Of a DNA stretch of 64,000 nucleotides, positions 18,374 to 27,180 are shown piece after piece. Position numbers and translations under genes: made by a program. The stretch is from Pseudomonas sp. ADAK13 (lineage in GTDB: Bacteria > Pseudomonadota > Gammaproteobacteria > Pseudomonadales > Pseudomonadaceae): the NCBI RefSeq assembly GCF_012935715.1, contig NZ_CP052860.1:3658001-3722000 (forward strand), read 5' to 3'. Below the pieces are notes generated by a model, which was given only the letters and a program-made list of their open reading frames with translations, was not told the DNA's origin and searched no databases. Positions within the stretch are counted from its first letter, which is position 1, and each line of letters begins with the position of its first letter.

Positions 18374-19812
18374 GTATTGTTGAACTGGATGCCATCGAAC
18401 TGTCCCGGGCGATCCATGCGGGGCAGGTGTCCTGCCATGAAGTGATGCAGGCGTATCTGGCCCAGGTCGAACGCTTCAACCCGGCGGTGAATGCGCTGGT
18501 CTCGTTGCGCTCCGAGGAAGACGTGTTGGCCGAAGCGGTGCAGCGCGACCGGGAGCTGGACCAGGGCCAATCCCGTGGCTGGATGCACGGCATGCCCCAG
18601 GCGATCAAGGACCTGGCGGCCACCAAGGGGTTGCGCACCACCCTCGGTTCGCCGTTGTTTGCCGAGCACATGCCTCAATACGATGCGATCAGCGTGGCAC
18701 GGGTTCGGGACAGCGGCGCGATCATCATCGGCAAGAGCAACGTGCCGGAGTTCGGCCTGGGTTCGCAGACCTATAACAGCGTGTTCGGCACGACTGGCAA
18801 CGCCTATGACCCGAGCCTGGTGGCCGGTGGCAGCAGCGGCGGGGCGGCAGTCGCGTTGGCTCTGCGCATGCTGCCGGTGGCCGATGGCAGCGACATGATG
18901 GGCTCGCTGCGTAACCCGGCGGCGTTCAATAACGTGTTTGGCCTGCGTCCGTCACTGGGCCGTGTGCCTTATGGGCCGGCGCCGGAACTGTTTATCCAGC
19001 AACTGGGCACCGAAGGCCCGATGGGCCGCAGTGTGGCGGACGTGGCGCGGCTGCTGAGTGTGCAGGCCGGCTACGACGCTCGGGTGCCGCTGTCGCTCAA
19101 GGAGGATCCGGCGGTGTTCAGTGAGCCGTTGCAGCGCGATTTCAAGGGCACACGGCTTGGCTGGTTGGGGGACTACAACGGTTATCTGCCGATGGAAGAC
19201 GGCGTGATGAGCCTGTGTGAGTCGGCCCTCAAGGACTTTGCGGCGCTGGGCTGCGAGGTGGAAAACTGCCAGCCGGAATTCTCTCTGGAACGCCTCTGGA
19301 AAACCTGGCTAGTGCACCGCCATTGGCTGATCCAGGGCTCCCTCGGCGCAGCCTACGCCGACCCGCAAAAACGCGCGCTGCTCAAGCCCGAAGCGCAATG
19401 GGAAGTGCAGGGCGGTTTGCAACTGAGCGCGGCCGATGTCTACCAGGCTTCGGTCAGCCGCAGTGACTGGTACCGCGCCCTCGGCAAACTGTTCGAACGT
19501 TACGATTTCCTGTTGCTGCCCACCGCCCAAGTGTTCCCTTTCGATGCACAACAACCCTGGCCGCGCGTTGTCGCAGGGCGCGAGATGGACACCTATCACC
19601 GCTGGATGGAAGTGGTGATCGGTCCCACACTGGCCGGCCTGCCGAGCATGAATGTGCCGGTGGGTTTCAACCCCCAGGGCTTGCCCATGGGCCTGCAAAT
19701 CATCGGCCCGGCCCAGGCGGACAGGGCGGTGTTGCAGCTGGCGTACGCCCACGAACAACTGACCCGCTGGGTGCAGCGACGACCGCCCGCGTGCCTCGCC
19801 CCGACCGGCTGA
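18370..19812 (+). CDS. Amidase-signature-family amidohydrolase
   Basis: The 480-aa protein has the Ser-cisSer-Lys triad of the amidase signature family: K80 in GMPQAIKDL, the VAGGSSGGAAVALA segment (residues 151-164), and S179 in SDMMGSLRNPA. The usual S-D-x-G-G/T-S loop here reads SDMMGS. It hydrolyses an amide to an acid and ammonia or amine, substrate unknown. It is translationally coupled to the MHS transporter and followed 64 nt later by an IclR regulator. Confidence 0.9.
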   Translation: MSIVELDAIELSRAIHAGQVSCHEVMQAYLAQVERFNPAVNALVSLRSEEDVLAEAVQRDRELDQGQSRGWMHGMPQAIKDLAATKGLRTTLGSPLFAEHMPQYDAISVARVRDSGAIIIGKSNVPEFGLGSQTYNSVFGTTGNAYDPSLVAGGSSGGAAVALALRMLPVADGSDMMGSLRNPAAFNNVFGLRPSLGRVPYGPAPELFIQQLGTEGPMGRSVADVARLLSVQAGYDARVPLSLKEDPAVFSEPLQRDFKGTRLGWLGDYNGYLPMEDGVMSLCESALKDFAALGCEVENCQPEFSLERLWKTWLVHRHWLIQGSLGAAYADPQKRALLKPEAQWEVQGGLQLSAADVYQASVSRSDWYRALGKLFERYDFLLLPTAQVFPFDAQQPWPRVVAGREMDTYHRWMEVVIGPTLAGLPSMNVPVGFNPQGLPMGLQIIGPAQADRAVLQLAYAHEQLTRWVQRRPPACLAPTG

Positions 19813-19876
19813 GCCGCGACGGGCCTGTATCTTGCTGTGAAATCAGATCATCCATTGGCCTCAAGGAGATCGACAC

Positions 19877-20647
19877 ATGGGCAGCGACGCCGAGACGGGA
19901 ACCGTACGCTCAGTGGGGCGGGCACTGGCGATCATCGAATTGCTCGGCGAGCACCAGGCGCTGGGGCTGGAAGAGTTGCATTACCTGACCCGCCTGCCCA
20001 AGGCCACCGTCTCGCGGATGCTGCTGACCTTGCAGGAGCAGGGCTGGATCTATCGCGGCCTGAGCGACCGGCGTTACCGCCTGCGGGCCCGACGCCTGTT
20101 TGGCGACACCCAGCAACGCTTCAAGCGCCAGTTGGTGGAAAGTGCTGCGCCCTGGTTGCTGGACCTCAGCGAGCGCACCGGCCTGGTGGTGGACCTGTCG
20201 AGCTTCGACGGTGAACGCCTGGAGGTGATGGAAAGCGCGATCCCCACGGTGCTGCGCAAGCTCTACCCGAACAACTGCCAGATCGTCGGCCAGCACGCCA
20301 GCCTGTTTCACTCGGCCATGGGCAAGGCGTGCCTGTCGCAATTGTCGGCGGATGAAGTGCAGCGCCTGGCCGGCCGTGAGCGGGTGGCAGAAGACGACCA
20401 ATACCGGGCGTGTGAACAATCCCAGCACCAAGGGTTTGGCCAGCGCACCGAGGGCTACTGGGAATACCCGGTGCGCCTGCCGTTCCTGATTCGCGCCGTG
20501 GCCTTGCCGGTGCGGGCCAACGGACGATTGGTGGGCAGCATGGCGCTGCATTGGCCGATGGATCAGGCACCGGTGGAGCGGGTGTTGAGCCTGCACCTGG
20601 CCAGCCTGGAGTCGACCATTCGCGATGTGCAGCAGGCGTTGGCCTGA
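19877..20647 (+). CDS. IclR-family transcriptional regulator
   Basis: The 256-aa protein has an N-terminal winged HTH (VGRALAIIELLGEHQALGLEELHYLTRLPKATVSRML...). A C-terminal effector domain follows, with LLDLSERTGLVVDLSSFDGERL, FHSAMGKACLSQL and IRAVALPVRANGRLVGSMAL. Such regulators sense small acids. It sits at the end of the amidohydrolase-MHS-amidase cluster and probably controls it. AAGGAG lies near the ATG. Confidence 0.9.
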   Translation: MGSDAETGTVRSVGRALAIIELLGEHQALGLEELHYLTRLPKATVSRMLLTLQEQGWIYRGLSDRRYRLRARRLFGDTQQRFKRQLVESAAPWLLDLSERTGLVVDLSSFDGERLEVMESAIPTVLRKLYPNNCQIVGQHASLFHSAMGKACLSQLSADEVQRLAGRERVAEDDQYRACEQSQHQGFGQRTEGYWEYPVRLPFLIRAVALPVRANGRLVGSMALHWPMDQAPVERVLSLHLASLESTIRDVQQALA

Positions 20648-20653
20648 AATACA

Positions 20654-20686
20654 TCTCCCACACAAGCCAGCTCCCACATTGGATTT
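20654..20686. repeat. Single REP unit
   Basis: CTCCCACACAAGCCAGCTCC and flanking bases are an unpaired, partly degenerate REP of the local type, between the IclR gene and yceI. Confidence 0.6.
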
Positions 20687-20744
20687 GCGCCGCTCGTTAC
20701 ATTGCGCTTAAGGTTCGTGCAGGTTTTTTGCCCCACGAGTCTTT

Positions 20745-21326
20745 ATGCCCCTGTTCAAACCCATGGCCTTCCTGCTGCTGGCCGCTGCCACCGTGCCTGC
20801 CCACGCCGACTGGTACCTGGACAACGAGTCCTCGCGCCTGTCGTTCGTCACCACCAAAAACACTGATATCGCCGAAGTGCAGCGCTTTCTGGTGCTGCAC
20901 GGCAAGGTCGACAGCAAGGGCGCGGCGCAGCTGGAAGTCGAACTGGAGTCGATCAACAGCGGCATCCCGCTGCGCGATGAACGCATGCGCAATGACCTGT
21001 TCGAGATCAAGTCCTTCCCCGACGCCGTGATCAACGCGCAGATCAACCTGCAACCCATCAACGACCTGGCCCCCGGCGCGCAATACGAGCTGCGCCTGCC
21101 GCTGTCGGTGACGTTGCACGGCAAGACCCAAACCTATAGCGCCGAGTTGTTGGCCACGCGCCTGGATGACCGGCGCTTTCAAGTGGTGACCCTGGAGCCG
21201 TTGGTGGTGCACGCTGAGGATTTCGATTTGCTGCCGGGCGTGGCCGCGTTGCGCAAGGCCGCCGGGCTGTCGCAGATCAGCCTGTCGGTACCGGTGGGTG
21301 CGGTACTGATTTTCACGGCGCGCTGA
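20745..21326 (+). CDS. YceI-family periplasmic lipid-binding protein
   Basis: The 193-aa protein has signal peptide MPLFKPMAFLLLAAATVPAHA. The mature protein starts with the YceI pattern DWYLDNESSRLSFVTTKN and continues with ELESINSGIPLRDERMRNDLF and LSVTLHGKTQTY. YceI proteins are extended lipocalin-like barrels that bind polyisoprenoids or other amphiphiles in the periplasm. It is followed after 1 nt by a phospholipase-D-family gene, so both may act on envelope lipids. Confidence 0.9.
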   Translation: MPLFKPMAFLLLAAATVPAHADWYLDNESSRLSFVTTKNTDIAEVQRFLVLHGKVDSKGAAQLEVELESINSGIPLRDERMRNDLFEIKSFPDAVINAQINLQPINDLAPGAQYELRLPLSVTLHGKTQTYSAELLATRLDDRRFQVVTLEPLVVHAEDFDLLPGVAALRKAAGLSQISLSVPVGAVLIFTAR

Positions 21327-21327
21327 C

Positions 21328-22485
21328 ATGAGCGGCGCAGTGTTCCCGTGGCGCAGCGCCAACCGATTCGAGTTGATGATCGACGGTCCGAGTTTCTTTC
21401 CGCGCATGCTGGAAGGCATCGCCCAGGCCGAGCAACAGGTTGCGCTGGAGCTGTATCTGGTGGAAGCGGGGGCGTGTGCCGAGGCGATGGTTCAGGCGCT
21501 GGTCGCTGCCGCTGAGCGGGGCGTGCGGGTGCGTTGCCTGTTCGATGACTACGGCAGCCTGGCCTTTACCCTGGGCCTGCGTCGGCGGTTGGTCGAGGCC
21601 GGGGTGGACCTGCGTTTCTACAACCGCCTGAGCTGGCGCCGCTGGATGCGCAACCTCTATCGGGACCACCGCAAGCTGTTGCTGATCGACCAGACCATCG
21701 CCGTGGTCGGCGGCACGGGTGTGACGGATGAATTCTGGACGCCCGGGGAAGACGCCGCCGACTGGCACGAAGTGATGGTGCAAATCTGCGGCCCGCTGGT
21801 GCTGGATTGGCAGGCGTTGTTTGATCGCCAATGGCTGGCCAATGATGATCGTCGGGCGTGGAAACCAGCCACGCATTTTGGCCTGCCACGCTTGCCCAAG
21901 GTGCCGGCCACCGGGCCGGGGTTGGGGCGTGTGGCCTACGCCGACGCCCGCCAGCACCGAGATATTTTGCAATCGCTGATCCGCGCGCTGAACAGCGGCC
22001 ACCGGCGTATCTGGCTGGCCACGCCGTATTTCCTGCCGACCTGGAGCGTTCGCCGGGCCCTGCGCCGGGCGGCGGGGCGCGGGGTGGATGTGCGCTTGCT
22101 GCTGACCGGGCCGCGCACCGATCACCCGTCGGTGCGGTATGCCGGGCACCGTTACTACCCGCGCCTGCTCAAGTCGGGGGTGCAGATTTTCGAGTATCAG
22201 CCGTGCTTCCTGCACCTGAAAATGGTGCTGGTGGACGATTGGGTGAGCATCGGCTCGTGCAACTTCGACCACTGGAATTTGCGCTTCAACCTGGAGGCAA
22301 ATCTGGAAGCGTTGGACCCGGAGCTGACGCTGGCGGTGGCGGGGAGTTTCGAGCGGGACTTTGCCCAAAGCCAGGCGGTGAGCCTGGAGGCGTGGCAATC
22401 GCGGCCCTTGTGGCGGCGGGTGAAACAGCGGGTGTGGGGGTGGATTGACCGGTTGGTGGTTAACCTGCTGGACCGCCGCGGCTAA
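21328..22485 (+). CDS. Phospholipase-D-family cardiolipin synthase-like protein
   Basis: The 385-aa protein has two PLD motifs: YRDHRKLLLIDQ near residue 112 (HRK, the lysine of HxK being displaced) and LHLKMVLVDDWVSIGSCNFD in the second half (HLK with downstream S-C-N-F-D). This length and the absence of N-terminal TM segments resemble ClsB/YbhO-type enzymes. The family transfers phosphatidyl groups to make cardiolipin at the inner membrane. It forms an operon with yceI. Confidence 0.85.
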   Translation: MSGAVFPWRSANRFELMIDGPSFFPRMLEGIAQAEQQVALELYLVEAGACAEAMVQALVAAAERGVRVRCLFDDYGSLAFTLGLRRRLVEAGVDLRFYNRLSWRRWMRNLYRDHRKLLLIDQTIAVVGGTGVTDEFWTPGEDAADWHEVMVQICGPLVLDWQALFDRQWLANDDRRAWKPATHFGLPRLPKVPATGPGLGRVAYADARQHRDILQSLIRALNSGHRRIWLATPYFLPTWSVRRALRRAAGRGVDVRLLLTGPRTDHPSVRYAGHRYYPRLLKSGVQIFEYQPCFLHLKMVLVDDWVSIGSCNFDHWNLRFNLEANLEALDPELTLAVAGSFERDFAQSQAVSLEAWQSRPLWRRVKQRVWGWIDRLVVNLLDRRG

Positions 22486-22504
22486 CCAGAACACCCCAAT
22501 CAAA

Positions 22505-22624
22505 TGTGGGAGCGGGCTTGTGTGGGAGCTGGCTTGCCTGCGATGCAGACACCTCGGTACTTCAGATACACCGAGGTGATGCAATCGCGGGCAAGCCCGG
22601 CTCCCACACAAGCCAGCTCCCACA
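22505..22624. repeat. Nested REP doublets (REPIN inside REP)
   Basis: An outer TGTGGGAGCGGGCTTG is interrupted by an inner TGTGGGAGCTGGCTTGCCTG. The far side shows the reverse order, GGGCAAGCCCGGCTCCCACA then CAAGCCAGCTCCCACA. One doublet appears nested in another between the cls-like gene and bglX. Confidence 0.8.
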
Positions 22625-22647
22625 CTGACCGCGTTTACAGCTTTAGA

Positions 22648-24939
22648 TCAAAGCAGTTCGAAGCTCTGCTGCTTCACATCCTGGGAATCCAACCCAATCT
22701 GCACATTGAACTCGCCCGGCTCAGCCGCGAATTTCAGCTGGGTGTTGTAGAACTTCAAGTCTTCCTCGGTGATGGTGAAGTGCACGGCACGCTCTTCGCC
22801 CGCCTTGAGCATGATCTTCTGGAAGTTCTTCAATTCCTTCACCGGTCGGATCATCGAGCCGGCCACGTCCTGGATGTACAGCTGCACCACGGTCTCGCCA
22901 TCGACCTTGCCGGTGTTTTTCACCACGACGGTGGCGTCGAGCTTGCCGGTCTTGTTCAGGGTGGTGGACGACAGCGCCATGTCCGACAGGCTGAAGCTGG
23001 TGTAGCTCAGGCCATAACCAAACGGAAACAACGGCCCGGTGGTGTCATCGAAGTACTGTGAGGTGTAGTTGCCCGGCTTGCCGGGGGTGAACGGCCGGCC
23101 AATGCTCAGGTGGTTGTAGTAGGTCGGAATCTGCCCCACCGAACGCGGGAATGTGATGGGCAGCTTGCCCGACGGGTTGTAGTCGCCGAACAGCACGTCT
23201 GCGATTGCGTTGCCGCCTTCGGTACCGGCGAACCAGGTTTCGAGGATCGCGTCAGCCTGTTCGTTCTCGTCGACAATCGACAGCGGACGACCGTTCATCA
23301 AGACCAGCACCAGCGGTTTGCCGGTGGCTTTCAGCGCCTTGATCAGGTCACGCTGGCTTTGCGGGATGTTCAGGTCGGTACGGCTCGATGATTCGTGGGA
23401 CATGCCACGGGACTCGCCCACGGCCGCCACGACCACGTCGGCGTCTTTGGCGGCTTTCACCGCTTCATCGATCATCGCCTGTGACGAGCGCGTGTCATCC
23501 ACCACTTCCGGGGCATCGAAGTTCAGGAAGTTGAGGTAATCGACCACTTTCTTGTCGTTGGTGATGTTGGCGCCACGGGCGTAGATCACTTTGCCTTTTT
23601 CACCGATCACGGCGTTCAGGCCGTCCAGCAGGGTCACCGATTGCGCGGGTTTGCCGGCAGCGGCCCAACTGCCCATCATGTCGATCGGCGCCTTGGCCAG
23701 CGGGCCGACCAGGGCGATGGTCGCGGTCTTTTTCAGTGGCAGGGTGTTGTTCTGGTTTTTCAGCAACACCAGGCTGCGGCGCGCTACGTCACGGGCATCG
23801 CTGCGGTGCAGGCGGCTTTCGGCGTAAGTGTCGGCCGGGTCATCCTCGGCCTTGCCGATGCGCAGGTACGGGTCGGCGAACAGGCCCATGTCGTACTTGG
23901 CGCCGAGCACTTCGCGCACGGCGTTGTCGATGTCGCTCTGTTCGATCTCGCCGGATTTCAGCAGGCCGGGCAACTCCTTGCCGTAGAGCGAGTCGTTCAT
24001 GCTCATGTCGATGCCGGCCTTGATCGCCAGCTTGGCGGCTTCACGCCCGTCCTTGGCCACGCCGTGCTTGATCAGCTCGAAGATCGCGCCATGGTCGCTG
24101 ACGGCCAGGCCCTTGAAGCCCCAGTCCTTGCGCAGCAGATCGTTCATCAGCCAGGTGTTGGCCGTGGCAGGCACGCCGTTGATCGAGTTCAGCGCAACCA
24201 TCACGCCGCCGGCACCGGCCTTGATCGCGGCGTGGTAGGGCGGCAGGTAGTCCTGGTACATCTTGACCGGGCTCATGTCGACGACGTTGTAGTCGCGACC
24301 ACCTTCCACCGCGCCATACAGGGCGAAGTGCTTGACGCTGGCCATGATGCTGTCGGCCTTGGCGGGGCTGCTGCCCTGGAAGGCCTTGACCATCACCTCG
24401 GCAATGCGCGAAGTCAGGTAGGTGTCTTCGCCAAACCCTTCGGAGGTACGGCCCCAGCGCGGGTCGCGGGAGATGTCGACCATCGGTGCAAAGGTGATGT
24501 CGAGGCTGTCGGCGGCGGCTTCCTGGGCAGCGATGCGCCCGGAGCGGCCAATGGCGTCCATGTCCCAGCTGGAGGCCAGGGCCAGGCTGATCGGGAAAAT
24601 CGTGCGGTGGCCGTGGATCACGTCATAGGCGAAGAACATCGGGATCTTCAGCCGGCTGCGCATGGCCGCGTCCTGCATCGGACGGTTTTCCGGGCGGGTG
24701 ATGGAGTTGAAGGTACCGCCGATGCGACCGGCGGCGATTTCCTTGCGGATCAGCTCGCGGGGCATTTCGGGGCCGATGCTGATCAGGCGCAATTGGCCGA
24801 TCTTTTCATCGAGGGTCATCTGCTTGAGCAGATCGCTGACGAAGGCGTCTTTGTCCTTGAGTACTGCGGGCTTTGTTTCGGCAAATACGGAGTGAGTGGC
24901 CAAACTGACAACAAGGCCCAGCAAACACAGCTTCTTCAT
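22648..24939 (-). CDS. bglX: Periplasmic beta-glucosidase, GH3 (BglX)
   Basis: The 763-aa protein has signal peptide MKKLCLLGLVVSLATHSVFA. The GH3 N-terminal TIM barrel contains MTLDEKIGQLRLI and ASVKHFALYGAVEGGRDYN, with the nucleophile Asp in KGLAVSDHGAIFEL. The alpha/beta C-domain (ARRSLVLLKNQNNTLPL, GESRGMSHESSSRTDLNIP) is followed by a fibronectin-III-like tail. Length and order match BglX, which hydrolyses beta-glucosides in the periplasm. I use the ATG at 24939, preceded by AAAGGA; a start at 25014 would place 25 non-signal residues in front. Confidence 0.93.
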   Translation of the reverse strand: MKKLCLLGLVVSLATHSVFAETKPAVLKDKDAFVSDLLKQMTLDEKIGQLRLISIGPEMPRELIRKEIAAGRIGGTFNSITRPENRPMQDAAMRSRLKIPMFFAYDVIHGHRTIFPISLALASSWDMDAIGRSGRIAAQEAAADSLDITFAPMVDISRDPRWGRTSEGFGEDTYLTSRIAEVMVKAFQGSSPAKADSIMASVKHFALYGAVEGGRDYNVVDMSPVKMYQDYLPPYHAAIKAGAGGVMVALNSINGVPATANTWLMNDLLRKDWGFKGLAVSDHGAIFELIKHGVAKDGREAAKLAIKAGIDMSMNDSLYGKELPGLLKSGEIEQSDIDNAVREVLGAKYDMGLFADPYLRIGKAEDDPADTYAESRLHRSDARDVARRSLVLLKNQNNTLPLKKTATIALVGPLAKAPIDMMGSWAAAGKPAQSVTLLDGLNAVIGEKGKVIYARGANITNDKKVVDYLNFLNFDAPEVVDDTRSSQAMIDEAVKAAKDADVVVAAVGESRGMSHESSSRTDLNIPQSQRDLIKALKATGKPLVLVLMNGRPLSIVDENEQADAILETWFAGTEGGNAIADVLFGDYNPSGKLPITFPRSVGQIPTYYNHLSIGRPFTPGKPGNYTSQYFDDTTGPLFPFGYGLSYTSFSLSDMALSSTTLNKTGKLDATVVVKNTGKVDGETVVQLYIQDVAGSMIRPVKELKNFQKIMLKAGEERAVHFTITEEDLKFYNTQLKFAAEPGEFNVQIGLDSQDVKQQSFELL

Positions 24940-25153
24940 GAAAATCCTTTCTCGCAGCCTCGGGACCGGAGAGCGTCTATTGTTGTTCGGGTGTTGTTCA
25001 GATAAATGCAGCACACTTCTGAACTCTTATTGGCGCTGGGCATCTTTTAGCTGATTGGCCCGATGCAATCCAGTGGGTGGTGGCGGATTATGCCCTAAGC
25101 CCGTAGCTAACGCGTCAGTCGGTATATTTCATAGGTTTGGCAGGAGAAACACC

Positions 25154-25762
25154 ATGCAAGCAGCACAAGGTTACCGTTGGGGCTGGAAGGCCGTGGCATT
25201 GATACTGGTGAGCACCGTGCTGAGCGGTTGCGGCATCAACAAGATCCCGACCCTGGACGAACAGGCCAAGGCCGCCTGGGCCCAGGTGCAGAACCAGTAC
25301 CAGCGGCGCGCCGACCTGATCCCCAACCTGGTGGAAGTGGTGAAGGGCTACGCCGCCCATGAACAGGACACCCTGACCGCCGTGATCGAAGCGCGGGCCA
25401 AGGCCACCTCGATCCAGGTGGACGCCAGCACCCTCGACAACCCGGAAAAACTCAAGCAGTTCCAGCAAGCCCAGGACGGCTTGAGCGGTGCACTCAGCCG
25501 CTTGATGGTGGTGTCCGAGCGTTACCCGGACCTGAAGGCCAACCAGAACTTCCTGGCCCTGCAGTCCCAGCTTGAAGGCACCGAAAACCGCATCAGCGTA
25601 GCCCGCCGCGACTTTATCCAGGCGGTGCAGGCCTACAACACCGAGATCCGCACCTTCCCTGGCCGCCTGTGGCACAGCGTGATGTACAGCGATTTGCCGA
25701 TCCGCGCCAACTTCGAGGCCACCAGTGCCGATGCCGATAAAGCGCCGCAAGTGAAATTCTGA
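25154..25762 (+). CDS. LemA-family lipoprotein
   Basis: The 202-aa protein has a lipobox signal ending LVSTVLSGCG. The LemA helical domain follows: IPTLDEQAKAAWAQVQNQYQ, RRADLIPNLVEVVKGYAAHE and ENRISVARRDFIQAVQAYN. LemA proteins are membrane-attached helical-bundle proteins of poorly known role. I start at 25154, where CAGGAG precedes the ATG. It is coupled by TGATG overlap to a TPM-domain gene, a very common pairing in bacteria. Confidence 0.9.
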   Translation: MQAAQGYRWGWKAVALILVSTVLSGCGINKIPTLDEQAKAAWAQVQNQYQRRADLIPNLVEVVKGYAAHEQDTLTAVIEARAKATSIQVDASTLDNPEKLKQFQQAQDGLSGALSRLMVVSERYPDLKANQNFLALQSQLEGTENRISVARRDFIQAVQAYNTEIRTFPGRLWHSVMYSDLPIRANFEATSADADKAPQVKF

Positions 25763-26493
25763 TGGGCAAGCGTGCTTGGCTGCTGGCGGCGGTACTGCTG
25801 GCCTTCAGCCTGACTGCCCAGGCCGCCCTGAATTTCCCGGCCCTGACCGGACGGGTGGTCGACAACGCCCAGATGATCGACCCGGCCGTGCGCGCGCAGC
25901 TGACCCAGCAATTGCAGGCGCTGGAGCAGACCAGCGGTGACCAGATCGTGGTGGTCACCGTGCCCGACCTGCAAGGCGTGCCCATTGAAGACTTCGGTTA
26001 TCAACTGGGCCGCGCCTGGGGCATCGGCCAGAAGGGCAAGGACAACGGCGCTTTGCTGATCGTCGCCCGGGATGAGCGCAAGATCCGTATTGAAGTGGGT
26101 TACGGCCTCGAAGGCGTACTCACGGACGCGCAGTCCTGGGTGATCATCAACCAGGTGATTGCCCCGGCGTTCAAGGCGGGCAACTACAGCAAGGGCATCA
26201 GCGACGGTGTGGCGGCGATGCTGCAGGTGGTGGGCGGCGATCCGCTGGCGGTGCCGGCGCATGTGTCCGAGGCTAACTTCGCCACGCAAAACCCCGGTAT
26301 TTCCTTCGGCCTGTTTATCCTGCTGCTGGCGGTGTTGTGGCTATGCAATCGCATGGGCCTGCCCGTTGGCGCTATCCTGCTGGCGATTCTCAGCAGCAGT
26401 GGCCGTGGCGGCGGGGGAGGCGGCGGTGGCGGTGGTGGTTTCAGGGGCGGCGGCGGTGGTTTTGGCGGCGGTGGCGCCTCGGGCGGCTGGTAA
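25762..26493 (+). CDS. TPM-domain (YgcG-like) membrane protein with Gly-rich tail
   Basis: The 243-aa protein has a signal peptide (AWLLAAVLLAFSLTAQA). Next is the TPM domain (FPALTGRVVDNAQMIDP, GDQIVVVTVPDLQG, RIEVGYGLEGVLTDAQSW), then a membrane segment (FGLFILLLAVLWLCN). The cytoplasmic or extramembrane tail is almost all glycine and ends GGGGASGGW. This is the classical YgcG arrangement. The start overlaps the lemA stop by 1 nt. The function in envelope maintenance is inferred only from co-occurrence with LemA. Confidence 0.88.
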   Translation: MGKRAWLLAAVLLAFSLTAQAALNFPALTGRVVDNAQMIDPAVRAQLTQQLQALEQTSGDQIVVVTVPDLQGVPIEDFGYQLGRAWGIGQKGKDNGALLIVARDERKIRIEVGYGLEGVLTDAQSWVIINQVIAPAFKAGNYSKGISDGVAAMLQVVGGDPLAVPAHVSEANFATQNPGISFGLFILLLAVLWLCNRMGLPVGAILLAILSSSGRGGGGGGGGGGGFRGGGGGFGGGGASGGW

Positions 26494-26521
26494 TGACAAT
26501 AACTAGAGAGCATCAACAACC

Positions 26522-27139
26522 ATGGCATTACTGAGTCAACACGAGCAACGCCAGGTCGCCGAGGCGATCGCCCGGGTCGAGCAACAGACCGACGCCGAAC
26601 TGGTGACCGTGCTTGCGGCCCGCGCCGACGACTACGCCTACATTCCGCTGTTGTGGGCCAGCCTGCTGGCGCTGGTGGTGCCGGGGATCATTCACTATGT
26701 GTCGGGCTGGTTGAGCATGTATACCTTGCTGCTGGCGCAGTGGGGCACGTTTGTCGTGCTGTGCCTGGTGTTCCGGTTGCCCAGGGTCACCACGCGGCTG
26801 ATCCCACGTTCTGTGCGGCATTGGCGTGCGTCCAACCTGGCGCGCCGGCAGTTCCTGGAGCAGCACCTGCACCACACGCTGGGCAGTACCGGGGTGCTGA
26901 TCTTTGTCAGCGAGGCGGAGCGGTATGTGGAAATCCTGGTGGACAAGGGCATTTCCAGTCGCCTGGATGACAGCAGTTGGGATGTGATCGTCAAGGACTT
27001 CACCCGCCAGGTGAAGCAAGGCCAGACGTTGGCCGGGTTTATCAGCTGCATTGAAGCCTGTGGGGCGCTGCTCAAGGAGCACGTACCGGTGACCCACGCA
27101 CGCAATGAGTTGCCGAACCGGTTGGTGGTGTTGGAGTAG
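26522..27139 (+). CDS. Second TPM-domain membrane protein
   Basis: The 205-aa protein starts MALLSQHEQRQVAEAIARVEQQTDAELVTVLA. It has two membrane segments (YIPLLWASLLALVVPGII and MYTLLLAQWGTFVVLCLVF) within the TPM region, then FVSEAERYVEILVDKGISSR, the TPM-like core. It follows the first TPM gene by 28 nt and completes a lemA-TPM-TPM operon. The biochemical role is unknown. Confidence 0.85.
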   Translation: MALLSQHEQRQVAEAIARVEQQTDAELVTVLAARADDYAYIPLLWASLLALVVPGIIHYVSGWLSMYTLLLAQWGTFVVLCLVFRLPRVTTRLIPRSVRHWRASNLARRQFLEQHLHHTLGSTGVLIFVSEAERYVEILVDKGISSRLDDSSWDVIVKDFTRQVKQGQTLAGFISCIEACGALLKEHVPVTHARNELPNRLVVLE

Positions 27140-27180
27140 TGTAAAATTCCTGGCATTCCCTGCCCGAGGCGTTTTTGTTC

